Notes under the pieces: model-generated
The model's database searches: none
Told to the model about the DNA's origin: nothing
Seen by the model: the letters and a program-made list of their open reading frames with translations, nothing else
Part shown: positions 1-15,900 of the stretch, piece by piece
Numbering within the stretch: position 1 is the stretch's first letter
How the letters are laid out: each line of letters starts with the position of its first letter
Origin: Eledone cirrhosa
Lineage: Eukaryota > Mollusca > Cephalopoda > Octopoda > Eledonidae
Assembly (NCBI GenBank): GCA_964016885.1
Contig: OZ024740.1
Location: 7,150,450 to 7,214,449 of the forward strand
Reading direction: 5' to 3'
Length of the DNA stretch: 64,000 bases
Translations under genes and position numbers: made by a program

Positions 1-3000
1 CTATTACTATCTCTGGTGAGGCCTACATTTCACATCTGACCTGGGACTATTAACAGCTATGGTGAGGCCTACATTTCACATCTAACCTGGAAATATTACC
101 AGCTATGGTGAGGCCTACATTCCACATTTGAGCTGGGACTATTACCAGCTCTGGGGATTCTACATTTCACATCTGAACTGGGACTATTACCAGCTGTGGT
201 GAGGCCTACATTTCACACCTGAGCTGGTATTATTACCAGCTATGTTGAGGTCTACATTTTATAACCTGACCTTGGTCTATTACCAGCTATTGTGAGGCCT
301 ACATTTCACATCTGACCTTGGAATATTACCAGCTATGGTAAGGTCTAGATTTCACATCTGACCTGGGACTATTACTAGCTGTAGTGAAGTATACATTTCA
401 CATCTGACCTGGGACAATTACCAGCTGTGGTGAGGCCTGCATTTCACATCTGACCTGGGACTATTACCAGCTATGGTGACGCCTACATTTCACATCTGAC
501 CTGGGACTATTACCAGCTCTGGTGTGGCCTACATTTCACATCTGACCTGCGACTATTATCTGCTCTTGTGAAGTCTACATTTCAGATCTGACCTGGGACT
601 ATTAATATCTCTGGTGAGGCCTACATTTCACATCTGACCTAGGACTATTACCAGCTATTGTGAGGCCTACATTTTATATCTGTACTGGGACTATTACCAG
701 CTATTGTGAGGCCTACATTTCACATCTGACCTGCGACTATTACCAGCTCTTGTGAGGTCTACATTTCACGTCTGACCTGGGATTATTACTAGCTATGGTG
801 AGGTCTACATTTCACATCTGACCTGGGACTATATGCAGCTGTGATAAGGTTACTTTTCACATCTGACCTGGGACTATTACCAGCTCTGGTGACGTCTACA
901 TTTCACATCTGACCTGGGACTATTACCAGCTATGGTGTGGCCTATATTTCACATATGACCTGAAACTATTACCAGCTTTGGTGAGGCCTACATTTCAATC
1001 TGATCTGGGACTGTTACAAGCTCTGGTTAGGACTACATTTCACATCTGAGCTTCGACTATTACTAGCTGTGGTGAGGTCTACATTTCACATCTGACCTGG
1101 GACTGTTACCAGCTGTGGTAAGGTTACTTTTCACATCTGACCTGGGACTATTACCAGTTCTGGTGAGGCCTACATTTCACATTTGATCTGGGACTATTAC
1201 CAGCTATGGTGAGGCGTACATTTCACATTTGACCTGGGACAATTATCAGCTATGGTGAGGTCTACATTTCAATCTGACCTGGGACTATTACCAGCTATTG
1301 TGAGACTTACATTTCACATCTGACATGGGACTATTACCAGCTATGGTGAGGCCTACATTTCACATCTGACCTGGGACCATTACCAACTATGGTGACGCCT
1401 ACATTTCACATCTGACCTGGGACTATTACCAGCTCTGGTGAGACCTACATTTCACATCTGACCTGCGACTATTATCAGCTATGGTGAGGCCTACATTTCA
1501 CATCTAACCTGGAAAAATTACCAGCTATGGTGAGGCCTACATTTCACATCTAACATGGAAAAATTACCAGCTATGGTGAGGCCTACATTCCACATCTGAG
1601 CTGGGAATATTACCAGCTCTGGGGAGTTCTACATTTCACATCTGACTTGGGTCTATTACCAGCTGTGGTGAGGCCTACATTTCACGTCTGAGCTGGGAGT
1701 ATTACCAGCTCTGGTGAGGCTAAAATTTCACATCCGACATAGGACTATTACCAGCTCTGGTGAGGTCTACATTTCACATCTGACCTGGGAATATTACCAG
1801 CTATGGTGAGGTCTACATTTTAACATCTGATCTGGGACTATTAGCAGCTATTGTGAGGCCTACATTTCACATCTGACCTGCGACCATCACCAGCTATTGT
1901 GAGACCTACATTTCACATCTGACATGGGACTATTACCAGCTATGGTTAGGCCTACATTTCACATCTGACCTGGGACTATTACCAGCTATGGTGAGGCCTA
2001 TATTTCACATCTGACCTGGAACTATTACGAGCTTTCCTGAGGCCTACATTTCACATCTGATCTGGCACTGTTACAAGCTCTGGTTAGGACTACATTTCAC
2101 ATCTGACCTTGGACTATTACTAGCTGTGGTGAGGTCTACATTTCACATCTGACCTAGGACTATTTCCAAATGTGATAAGGTTACTCTTCACATCTGACCT
2201 TGGACTATTACCAGCTCTGGTGAGGTTTAAATTTCACATCTGATCTGGGACTATTACCAGCAGTGGTACGGTTTACTTTTCACATCTGACTTGGGACTAT
2301 TACCAGCTCTGCTGAGGCCTACATTTCACATCTAACTAGTGACTATTACCATCTCGGGTGAGGTCTACATTTCACATCTGACCTGGGACTATTTCCAGCT
2401 ATGGTGAGGCCTACATTTCACATCTGACCTGGGACTATTTCCAGCTATGGTGAGGCCTACATTTCATATCTGACCTGGGACTATTATCAGCTATGGTGAG
2501 GTCCACATTTCACATCTGATCTGGGAATATTACCAGCTATGATGAGGCCTACATTTCACATTTGACCTGGGACTATTACCAGCTCTGGTGAGGCCTACAT
2601 TACACATCTGACCTGGAGATATTACCAGCTATGGTGATGCCTACATTTCACATCTGACCTGGGAATATTACCAGCTCTGGTGAGGCCTACATTTCACATA
2701 TGACCTGCGACTATTATCAGCTTTTTTGAAGTCTACATTACAGATCTGACATGGGACTATTACTATCTCTGGTGAGGCCTACATTTCACATCTGACCTGG
2801 GACTATTACCAGCTATGGTGAGGCCTACATTTCACATCTAACCTGGAAATATTACCAGCTATGGTGAGGCCTACATTCCACATTTGAGCTGGGACTATTA
2901 CCAGCTCTGGGGATTCTACATTTCACATCTGACCTGGGACTATTACCAGCCGTGGTGAGGCCTACATTTCACATCTGAGGTGGGATTATTATCAGCTATG

Positions 3001-6000
3001 TTGAGGTCTACATTTTATAACATGACCTTGGTCTATTACCAGCTATTGTGAGGCCTACATTTCACATCTGACCTGGGACTTTTACCAGCTTTGGTGAGGC
3101 CTACATTTCACATCTGACCTTGGAATATTACCAGCTATGGTAAGGTCTAGATTTCACATCTGACCTGGGACTATTACTAGCTGTAGTGAAGTATACATTT
3201 CACATCTGACCTGGGACTATTAATATCTCTGGTGAGGCCTACATTTCACATCTGACCTGGGACTATTACCAGCTATGGTGAGGCCTACATTTCACATCTA
3301 ACCTGGAACTATTACCAGCTATGGTGAGGCCTACATTTCACATCTGAGCTGGGATTATGACCAGCTCTGGTGAGGTCTACATATCACATCTGACCTAGGA
3401 CTATTACTAGCTGTGGTGAGGCTTACATTTCACATCTGAGCTAGGACTGTTACCAGCTCTGGTGAGGCCTATATTTCACATCCGACCTGGGACTACTTCC
3501 AGCTATGGTGAGACCTTCATTTCACATCTGACCTGGGACTATTACCAGCTATTTTGAGGTCTACATTTCACATCTGACCTGGGACTATTACCAGCTATAG
3601 TGAGGCCTACATTTTACATCTGTCCTGGGACTATTACCAGCTATTGTGAGGCCTACATTTCACATCTGACCTGGTCCTATTTCCAGCTCTGGTGAGGCCT
3701 ACATTTCACATGTGACCTGCGACTATTACCAGCTCTTGTGAGGTCTACATTTCACGTCTGACCTGGGATTATTACTAGCTATGGTGAGGTCTACATTTCG
3801 CATCTGACCTGGGACTATATCCAGCTGTGATAAGGTTACTTTTCACATCTGACCTGGGACTATTACCAGCTCTGGTGACGTCTACATTTCACATCTGACC
3901 TGGGACTATTTCCAGCTATTGTGAGGCATACATTTCACATCTGACCTGGGACTATTCCCAGCTGTGATACGGTTACATTTCACATATGACCTGGAACTAT
4001 TACCAGCTTTGGTGAGGCCTACATTTCAATCTGATCTGGGACTATTACAAGCTCTGGTTAGGACTACATTTCACATCTGAGCTTCGACTATTACTAGCTG
4101 TGGTGAGGTCTACATTTCACATCTGACCTGGGACTATTACCAGCTGAGGTAAGGTTACTTTTCACATCTGACCTGGGACTATTACCAGCTCTGGTGAGGC
4201 GTACATTTCACATTTGATCTGGGACTATTACCAGCTATGGTGAGGCGTACATTTCACATTTGACCTGGGACAATTATCAGCTATGGTGAGGTCTACATTT
4301 GAATCTGACATGGGACTATTACCAGCTATTGTGAGACTTACATTTCACATCTGACATGGGACTATTACCAGCTATGGTGACGCCTACATTTCACATCTAA
4401 CCTGGAAAAATTACCAGCTATGGTGATGCCTACATTTCACATCTAACCTGGAAAAATTACCAGCTATGGTGAGGCTTACATTCCACATCTGAGCTAGGAA
4501 TATTACCAGCTCTGGGGAGTTCGACATTTCACATCTGACTTGGGACTATTACCAGCTGTGGTGATGCCTACATTTCACGTCTGAGCTGGGAGTATTACCA
4601 GCTCTGGTGAGGCCAAAATTTCACATCCGACAAGGGACTATTACCAGCTCTGCTGAGGTCTACATTTCACATCTGACCTGAGAATATTACCAGCTATGGT
4701 GAGCCCTACATTTCACATCTGACCTGGGACTATTACCAGCTATGTTGTGTTCTACATTTCACATCTGACCTGGGACTATTACCAGCTATGGTGAGGTCTA
4801 CATTTTAAGATCTGATCTGGGAAAATTACCAGCTCTGGTTAGGACTACATTTCACATCTGACCTGGGACTATTACCAGCTGTGGTAAGATTTACTTTTCA
4901 CATCTGACCAGGGACTATTACTATCTCTGGTGAGGCCTACATTTCACATCTGACTTTTGACTATTCCCATCTCTGGTGAGGACTACATTTCACATCTAAC
5001 CTGGGACTATTACCAGCTATGGTGAGACCAACATTTCACATGTGACCTTGGAATATTACCAGCCATGGTAAGGTCTAGATTTCACATCTGACCTGGGACT
5101 ATTACTAACTGTAGTGAAGTATACATTTCACATCTGACCTGGGACTATTACCAGCTATGGTGAGGCCTACATTTAACATCTGACCATGGAATATTGCCAG
5201 CTATTGTAAGGTCTAGATTTCACATCTGAAATGGGACTATTACTAGCTGTATTGAAGTATACATTTCACATCTGACCTGGGACTATTACCAGATATTGTG
5301 AGGATTACATTTCACATCTAACCTGAGACTATTACCAGCTCTGGTGAGGTCTACATTTCACACCTGACCTGGGACTATTAGCAGCAGTGGTACGGTTTAA
5401 TTTTCACATCTGACTTGGGATTATTACCAGCTCTGCTGAGGCCTACATTTCACATCTAACCTGTGACTATTACCAGCTATGGTGAGGCCTACATTTCACA
5501 TCTGACCCGGGACTATTGCCAGCCATGGTGAGGCCTACATTTCATATCTGACCTGGGAATAGGTGAGGTCCACATTTCACATCTGATCTGGGAATATTAC
5601 CAGCTATTGTGAGGCCTTCATTTCACATCTGACCTGGGACAATTACCAGCTATGGTGAGGTCTACATTTCACATTTGACCTGGGAATATTACCAGCTATT
5701 GTGAGGCATACATTTCACATCTGACCTGGTGAGGTCTACATTTCACATCTGACCTGGGACTAGGTGAGGTCCACATTTCACGTCTGATCTGGGAATATAA
5801 CCAGCTATTGTGAGGCCTTCATTTCACATCTGACCTGGGACTATTAGCAGCTATGGTGAGGTCTACATTTCACATCTGACCTGGGAATATTACCAGCTAT
5901 TGTGAGGCATACATTTCACATCTGACCTGTTGAGGTCTACATTTCACATCTGACCTGGGACTTTTACCAGCTAATGTGAGGCATACATTTCACATCTCAC

Positions 6001-6639
6001 CTGGGACTATTACCAGCTATTTTGAAGTCTACATTTCACATCTAACCTAGGACTATATCCAGCTATGGTGAGGCCTACATTTCACATCTGACCTGGGAAT
6101 ATTACCAGTTTTGGTGAGGTCTACATTTCACATCTGACCTGGGACTATAACCAGCTATTGTGAAGTCTACATTTCACATCTGACCTGGGACTATTACCAG
6201 CTATGGTGAGGACTACATTTCACATCTGACCTGCGTTTATTACCAGCTTTTGTGAGGCCTACATTTCACCTCTGACCTGGGACTATTTCCAGTTCTGGTG
6301 AGGTCTATATTTCACATCTGACATGGGACTATTACCATTTCTGGTTAAGTCTACATTTCACATCTGACCTGGGATTAATACCAGCTGTGGTGAGGTCTAC
6401 ATTTCACATCTGACCTGGGAATATTACCAATTTTGGTGAGGTCTACATTTCACATCTGACCTGGGACTATTAACAGCTATGGTGAGGCCTATACTTCACA
6501 TCTGACCTGGAACTATTACTAGCTTTGGTGAGGCCTACATTTCAATCTGATCTGGGACTATTACAAGCTATGGTTAGGACTACATTTCACCACTGAGCTT
6601 GGACTATTACCAGCTGTGGTAAGGTTACTTTTCACATCT

Positions 6640-8293
6640 GACCTGGGACTATTACCAGCTCTGGTGTGGCCTACATTTCACATCTGATCTGGGACTATTA
6701 CCAGCTGTTGTAAGGTTTAGTTTTCACAGCTGACCAGGGACTATTCCCATCTCTGGTGAGGTCTACATTTCACATCTGACCTGGGATAAATACCACCCAT
6801 GTTGAGGCCTACATTTCACATCAGACCTTAGAATATTACCAGCTATGGTAAGGTGTAGATTTCACATCTGACCTGGGACTATTACCAGCTCTGGTGAGGC
6901 CTGCATTTTACATTTGACCTGGGACTATTACCAGCTATGGTGAGGTCTACATTTCAACATCTGATCTGGGAATATTACCAGCTATTGTGAGGCCTACATT
7001 TCACATCTGACCTGGGACTATTACCAGCTATGGTGAGGTCTACATTTCACATCTGACCTGGGACTATTACCAGCTATTGTGAAGTCTACATTACAGATCT
7101 GACCTGGGACTATTACTATCTCTGGTGAGGCCTACATTTCACATCTGACCTGGGACTATTACCAGCTATGGTGAGGTCTACATTTCACATCTGACCTGGG
7201 ATTATTACCAGCAATTGTGAGGCTTATTTTTCACATCTGACCTGGACTATTACCAGCTATGGTGTGGCCTACATTTCACATCTGACCTGGGACTATTACC
7301 AGCTCTCCTGAGGCCTACATTTCACATCTGACCTGGAGATATTACCAGCTATGATGACGCCTACATTTCACATCTGACCTGGGACTATTACCAGCTCTGG
7401 TGTGGCCTACATTTCACATATGACCTGCGAGTATTATCAGCTCTTGTGAAGTCTACATTACAGATTTGACCTGGGACGATTACTATCTCTGGTGAGGCCT
7501 ATATTTCACATCTGACCTGGGACTATTACCAGCTATGGTGAGGCCTACATTTCACATCTAATCTGGAAATATTACCAGCTATGGTGAGGCCTACATTCCA
7601 CATTTGAGCTGGGACTATTACCAGCTATGGTGACACCTACATTTCACATCTGACCTGGGACTATTTCTAGCTGTGGTAAGGTTATTTTCACATCTGACCA
7701 GGGACTATTACCAGCTCTGGTGAGGTCTACATTTCATAGCTGACTGGTGACTATTCCCATCTCTGCTGAGGTCTACATTTCACATCTGACCTGGGACTTT
7801 TACCAGCTATGGTGAGGCCTACATTTCACATCTGACCTTGGAATATTAATAGCTATGGTAAGGTCTAGATTTCACATCTGACCTGGGTTTATTACTAGCT
7901 GTAGTGAAGTATACATTTCACATCAGACCTGGGACAATTACCAGCTCTGGTGAGGCCTGCATTTCACATCTAACCTGGGACTATTACCAGCTATGGTGAC
8001 GCCTACATTTCACATCTGACCTGGGAATATTACCAGCTCTGGTGAGGCCTACATTTCACATCTGACCTGCGACTATTATCAGCTCTTGTGAAGTCTACAT
8101 TTCAGATCTGACCTGGGACTATAACTATCTCTGGTGAGGCCTACATTTCACATCTGACCTGGGACTATTACCAGCTATGGTGAGGCCTACATTTCACATC
8201 TAACCTGGAACTATTACCAGCTATGGTGAGGCCTACATTTCACATCTGAGCTGGGATTATTACCAGCTCTGGTGAGATCTACATATCCCATCT
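6640..8293. repeat. Higher-order satellite block, left copy of a 1.65-kb tandem duplication
   Basis: This block of about 36 satellite units is followed directly by a near-identical second block (8294 to about 9904). Diagnostic variants recur in the same order with an offset of about 1,654 bp: CTGTTGTAAGGTTTAG near 6704 and 8358, CCACCCATGTTGAGG near 6793 and 8447, and TCTAGCTGTGGTAAGG near 7666 and 9274. The offset drops by 46 bp after about 7400, because the right copy lacks one unit that is present here. Boundaries are approximate. Confidence 0.8.
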
Positions 8294-9904
8294 GACCTGG
8301 GACTATTACCAGCTCTGGTGTGGCCTACATTTCACATCTGATCTGGGACTATTACCAGCTGTTGTAAGGTTTAGTTTTCACAGCTGACCAGGGACTATTC
8401 CCATCTCTGGTGAGGTCTACATTTCACATCTGACCTGGGATAAATACCACCCATGTTGAGGCCTACATTTCACATCAGACCTTAGAATATTACCAGCTAT
8501 GGTAAGGTGTAGATTTCACATCTGACCTGGGACTATTACCAGCTCTGGTGAGGCCTGCATTTTACATTTGACCTGGGACTATTACCAGCTATGGTGAGGT
8601 CTACATTTCAACATCTGATCTGGGAATATTACCAGCTATTGTGAGGCCTACATTTCACATCTGACCTGGGACTATTACCAGCTATGGTGAGGTCTACATT
8701 TCACATCTGACCTGGGACTATTACCAGCTATTGTGAAGTCTACATTACAGATCTGACCTGGGACTATTACTATCTCTGGTGAGGCCTACATTTCACATCT
8801 GACCTGGGACTATTACCAGCTATGGTGAGGTCTACATTTCACATCTGACCTGGGATTATTACCAGCTATTGTGAGGCTTATTTTTCACATCTGACCTGGA
8901 ATATTACCAGCTATGGTGTGGCCTACATTTCACATCTGACCTGGGACTATTACCAGCTCTGCTGAGGCCTACATTTCACATCTGACCTGGAGATATTACC
9001 AGCTATGATGACGCCTACATTTCACATATGACCTGCGAGTATTATCAGCTCTTGTGAAGTCTACATTACAGATCTGACCTGGGACGATTACTATCTCTGG
9101 TGAGGCCTACATTTCACATCTGACCTGGGACTATTACCAGCTATGGTGAGGCCTACATTTCACATCTAATCTGGAAATATTACCAGCTATGGTGAGGCTT
9201 ACATTCCACATTTGAGCTGGGACTATTACCAGCTATGGTGACACCTACATTTCACATCTGACCTGGGACTATTTCTAGCTGTGGTAAGGTTATTTTCACA
9301 TCTGACCAGGGACTATTACCAGCTCTGGTGAGGCCTACATTTCATAGCTGACTGGTGACTATTCCCATCTCTGCTGAGGTCTACATTTCACATCTGACCT
9401 GGGACTTTTACCAGCTATGGTGAGGCCTACATTTCACATCTGACCTTGGAATATTAATAGCTATGGTAAGGTCTAGATTTCACATCTGACCTGGGACTAT
9501 TACTAGCTGTAGTGAAGTATACATTTCACATCAGACCTGGGACAATTACCAGCTCTGGTGAGGCCTGCATTTTACATCTAACCTGGGACTATTACCAGCT
9601 ATGGTGACGCCTACATTTCACATCTGACCTGGGAATATTACCAGCTCTGGTGAGGCCTACATTTCACATCTGACCTGCGACTATTATCAGCTCTTGTGAA
9701 GTCTACATTTCAGATCTGACCTGGGACTATTACTATCTCTGGTGAGGCCTACATTTCACATCTGACCTGGGACTATTACCAGCTATGGTGAGGCCTACAT
9801 TTCACATCTAACCTGGAACTATTACCAGCTATGGTGAGGCCTACATTTCACATCTGAGCTGGGATTATTACCAGCTCTGGTGAGGTCTACATATCCCATC
9901 TGAC
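8294..9904. repeat. Higher-order satellite block, right copy of the 1.65-kb tandem duplication
   Basis: This is the second copy of the block at 6640-8293, with the same ordered series of variant units. It is one 46-bp unit shorter: the unit containing CTCTGGTGTGGCC near 7400 in the left copy has no counterpart at about 9010. The match ends around 9904 (ACATATCCCATCTGACC shared, then divergence). Unequal exchange within the array is the simplest explanation. Confidence 0.78.
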
Positions 9905-12900
9905 CTGGGACTATTACCAGCTGTGGTGAGGCTTACATTTCACATCTGAGCTGGGACTATTACCAGCTCTGGTGAGGCCTATATTTCACATCCGACCTGG
10001 GACTATTTCCGGCTATGGTCAGACCTTCATTTGACATCTGACCTGGGACTATTACCAGCTATGTTGAGGTCTACATTTCACATCTGACCTGGGACTATTA
10101 CCAGATATGGTGACGCCTACATTTCACATCTGACCTGGGACTATTTCCAGCTCTGGTGAGGCCTACATTTCACATGTGATCTGCGACTATACCAGCTCTT
10201 GTGAGGTCTACATTTCACGTCGGACCTGGGATTATTACTAGCTGTGGTGAGGTCTACGTTTCACATCTGACCTGGGACTATTCCCAGCTGTGATACGGTT
10301 ACATTTCACATCTGACCAGGGACTATTACCAGCTCTGGTGAGGTCTACATTTCACATCTGACCTGGGAATATTACCAGCTATTGTGAGGCATACATTTCA
10401 CATCTGACCTGGGACTATTACCAGCTATGGTGAGGCCTATATTTCACATATGACCTGGAACTATTACCAGCTTTGGTGAGGCCTACATTTCAATCTGATC
10501 TGGGACTATTACAAGCTCTGGTTAGGACTACATTTCACATCTGAGCTTGGACTATTACCAGCTATGGTGCGTCGTACATTTCACATTTGACCTGGGACAA
10601 TTATCAGCTATGGTGAGGTCTACATTTCAATATGACCTGGGACTATTACCAGCTATTGTGAGACTTACATTTTACATCTGACATGGGACTATTACCAGCT
10701 ATGGTGAGGCCTACATTTCACATCTGATCTGGGACTATTACCAGCTATGGTGACGCCTATATTTCACATCTGACCTGGGACAATTACCTGCTCTGGTGAG
10801 ACCTACATTTCACATCTGACCTGCGACTATTACCAGCTATGGTGATGCCTACATTTCACATCTGACCTGCGACTATTACCAGCTCTGGGGAGTTCTACAT
10901 TTCACATCTGACTTGGTACTATTACCAGCTGTGGTGAGGCCTACATTTCACGTCTGAGCTGGGAGTATTACCAGCTCTGGTGAGGCCAAAATTTCACATC
11001 CGACATGGGACTATTACCAGCTCTGGTGAGGTCTACATTTCACATCTCACCTGGGAATATTACCAGCTATGGTGAGCCCTGCATTTCACATCTGACCTGG
11101 GACTATTACCAGCTATTGTGAGGCCTACATTTCACAACTGACCTGGGACTATTACCAGCTGTAGTGAAGTATACATTTCACATATGACCTGAGAGTATTA
11201 CCTGCTCTGGTGAGGCCTACATTTCACATCTGATCTGCGACTATTACTATCTCTGGTGAAGCCTACATTTCACATCTTACCTGGACTATTACTAGCTGTG
11301 GTGAGGTCTACATTTCACATCTGACCTGGGACTATTACCAGCTGTGGTAAGGTTTACTTTTCAGATCTGACCTGGGACTATTACCAGCTATTGTGAAGCC
11401 TACATTTCCCAACTGACCTGGGACTATTACCAGCTATTGTGAGGCCTACATTTCACATCTGACCTGGCACTATGACCAGCTATTGTGAGACTTATATTTC
11501 ACATCTGACATGGGGCTATTACCAGCTATGGTTAGGCCTACATTTCATATCTGACCTGGGACTATTACCAGCTCTGGTGAGGCCTACATTTCACATCTGA
11601 TTCGGGACTATTACCAGCTATGGTGACGCCTACATTTCACATCTGACCTGGGACTATTACCAGCTCTGGTGAGGCCTACATTTCACATCTGACCTGCGAC
11701 TATTATCAGCTCTTGTGAAGTCTATATTTCAGATCTGACCTGGGACTATTACTATCTCTGGTGAGGCCTAAATTTCACATCTGAGCTGGGATTATTACCA
11801 GCTCTGGTGAGGTCTACATATCACATCTTACCTGGGACTAATACCAGCTATGGTGGGGCTACATTTCACATCTCACCTGGGACTATTTCCAGCTATGGTG
11901 AGGCCTACATTTCACATCTGACCTTGGAATATTACCAGCTATGGTAAGGTCTAGATTTCACATCTGACCTGGGACAATTACTAGCTGTGGTGAGGTATAC
12001 ATTTCACATCTGACCTGGGACTAATACCAGCTATGGTGAGGCCTACATTTCACATCTGACCTGGGACTATTACCAGCTATGGTGAGGTCTACATTTCACA
12101 TCTGACCCTGGACTATTAACAGCTGTGGTAAGGTTTACTTTTCACATCTAACCAGGGACAATTACCAGCTCTGGTGAGGCCTACATTTCACAGCTGACAT
12201 GCGACTATTTCCAGCTATTGTGAGGTCTACATTTCACATCTAACCTGGAACTATTACCAGCTATGGTGCGACCTACATCTCACATCTGAGCTGAGACTAT
12301 TACTAGCTCTGGTGCGGTCTACATTTCAATCTGACCTGGGACTAATACCAGCTCTGGTGAGGTCTATATTTCACATCTGAACTGGGACTATTACCAGCTA
12401 TGGTAAGGTCTACATTTCACATATGACCTGGGACTATTACTAGCTATGGTGAAGCTTACATTTCACATCTAACCTGGGATTATTACCAGCTCTGGTGTGG
12501 TCTACATTTCACATCTGAGCTGGGACTATTACAAGCTGTGGTGAGACCTACATTTCACATCTGACCTTGGACTATTACTATCTCTGGTGAGGCCTACATT
12601 TCACATCTAACCTGGGACTATTACCAGCTATGGAGAGGCATACATTTCACATCTAACCTGGAACTATTACCAGCTGTGGTGAGGCTACATTTCACATCCG
12701 AACTGGGACTATTACCAGCTCTGGTGAGGTCTACATTTCACATCTGACCAGGGACTATTACCAGCTATGGTGAGCCCTATATTTCACATCTGACCTGGGA
12801 CTATTACCAGCTATGGTGATGCCTACATTTTACATCTGACCTGGGACTATTACCAACTATGGTGAGGCCTACATCTCACATCTGACCGGGCACTATTACC

Positions 12901-15900
12901 AGCTCTGGTGAGGCCTACATTTCACATCTGACCTGGGACTACTACCAGCTATGGTGAGGCCTACATTTCACATCTGTCCTGGGAATAATACCAGATGTGG
13001 TGAGGTATACATCTCACATCTGACCTGGGACTAATACCAGCTCTGGTAAGACCTACATTTCACATCTGACTGGGACTATTACCGGCTATGGTGAAGACTA
13101 TATTTCACATCTGACCTGGAACTATTACCAGCTATAGCGAGGCCTAGATTTCACATCTGACCTGGGACTATTACCAGCTGTGGTGAAGCCTACATTTCAC
13201 ATCTGACCTGGAATTATTACCAGCTCTAGTGAAGTCTACATTTCACATCTGACCTGGGACTATTACCAGCTATGGTGAGGCCTACACTTATACATCTGTC
13301 CTGGGACTTTTAGCATTTATGGTCAGGTCTACATTTCACATCTGACCTGGGACTAACACCAGCCCTGGTGAGGCCTACATTTCACATCTGACCTGGGACT
13401 ACTACCAGCTATGGTGAGGCCTACATTTCACATATAACCTGGGAATAATACCAGATGTGGTGAGGTATACATCTCACATCTGACCTGGGACTATTACCAG
13501 CTCTGGTGTGACCTAAATTTCACATCTTACCTGGGACTATTACCAGCTCTGGTGAGGCCTACATTTCACATCTGACCTGGAACTATTACCAGCTATGGTG
13601 AGGTCTACATTTCACATCTGACTTGGGACTAACACCAGCTATGGTGAGGTCTACATTTCACATCTGATCGGGGACTATTACCAGCTGTGGTGAGGCCTAC
13701 ATTTCACATCTGATCTGGGACTAATACCAGCTCTGGTGAGACCTATATTTGACATCTGACCTGTGACTATTACCAGCTCTGGTGAGGCCTACATTTCACA
13801 TGTGACCTGGGAATATTACCAGCTGTGGTGAGGCCTACATTTCACATCTGACCTGGGACTATTACCAGCTATGGTGAGGTCTACATTTCACATCTGACCC
13901 TGGACTATTAACAGCTGTGGTAAGGTTTACTTTTCACATCTGACCAGGGACAATTACCAGCTCTGGTGAGGCCTACATTTCACAGCTGACATGGGACTAT
14001 TTCCAGCTCTGGTGAGGCCTACATTTCATATCTGACCTGCGACTATTACCAGCTCTTGTGAGGTCTACATTTCAGATCTGACCTGGGACTATTACTATCT
14101 CTGGTAAGGCGTACATTTCACATCTGACTTTGGAATATTACCAGCTTTGGTAAGGTCTAGATTTCACATCTGACCTGGGACTATTACCAGCTATGGTGAG
14201 GCCTACATTTCACATCTGACCTGGGACTATTTCCAGCTATGGTGAGGCCTACACTTATACATCTGACCTGGGACTTTTAGCATTTCTGGTCAGGTCTACA
14301 TTTCACATCTGACCTGGGACTAACACCAGCTCTGGTTAGACCATTATTTCACATCTGACCTGGGAATATTTCCAGCTCTGGTGAGGCCTGTATTTCACAT
14401 CTGAGCTGGGACTAAAACCAGCTATGATGAGGTCTACATTTCACATCTGATCTGGGATTATTACCAGCTCTGGTGTGGTCTACATTTCACATCTGACCTG
14501 CGACTATTACCAGCTGTGGTGAGGCCTACATTTCACATCTGACCTGGGACTATTACTATCTCTGGTGAGGCCTACATTTCACACCTGACATGGGACTATT
14601 ACCAGCTATGGAGAGGCCTACATTTCACATCTAACCTTGAAAATTTACCAGCTATGGCGAGGCCTACATTTCACATCTGAACTGGGATTATTAGAAGCTC
14701 TGGTGAGGTCTACATTTCACATCTGACCTGGGACTATTACCAGCTCTGGTGAGGCCTACATTTCACATCCGACCTGGGACTATTACCAGCTCTGGTGTGG
14801 TCTACATTTCACATCTGACCTGGGCCTATTACCAGCTATGGTGAGCCCTATATTTCACATCTGACCTGGGACTATTACCTGCTATGGTAAGGTCTACATT
14901 TCACATCTGACCTGGGACTATTACTAGCTGTGGTGAGGTATACATTTCACATCTGACCTGGGACTATTTCCAGCTATGGTGATGCCTACATTTCACATCT
15001 GACCTGGGACTATTACATACTATGGTGAGGCCTACATTTCACATCTGACCAGGGACTATACCAGCTCTGGTGAGGCCTACATTTCACATCTGACCTGGCA
15101 CTACTACCAGCTATGGTGAGGCCTACATTTTACATCTGACCTGGGAATATTACCAGATGTGGTGAGGTATACATCTCACCTCTGACCTGGGACTAATACC
15201 AGCTCTGGTGAGACCTACATTTCACATCTTACCTGGGACTATTACCGGCTCTGGTGAGGCCTACATTTCACATCTGATCTCGGACTAATACCAGCTCTGG
15301 TGAGACCTACATTTCACATCTGACCTGGAACTATTACCAGCTATAGTGAGGCCTAGATTTCACATCTGACCTGGGACTATTACCAGCTATGGTGAGGCCT
15401 ACACTTATACATCTGTCCTGGGACTATTACCATTTCTGGTGAGGTCTACGTTTCACATCTGACCTGGGAGTATTACCAGCTGCGGTGTGGAATACATTTC
15501 AGATCTGACCTGGGATTAACACCAATTCTGGTGAGACCTACATTTCACATCTGACCTGGGACTATTACCAGCTATGGTGATGCCTACATTTCACATCTGA
15601 CCTAGGACTATTATCAACTATGGTGAGGCCTACATTTCACATCCGTCCTGGGACTATTACCAGCTCTGGTGAGGTCTACATTTCACATCTGACCTGCGAC
15701 TATTACCAGCTGTGGTGAGGCCTACATTTCACATCTGACCTGGGACTATTACTATCTCTGGTGAGGCCTACATTTCACACCTGACATGGGACTATTACCA
15801 GCTCTGGTGAACTCTATATTTCACATCTGACCTGGGACTAATACCAGCTATGGTGAGGCCTACATGTCACATGTGATTTGTGACTTTTACCATGTTTGGT

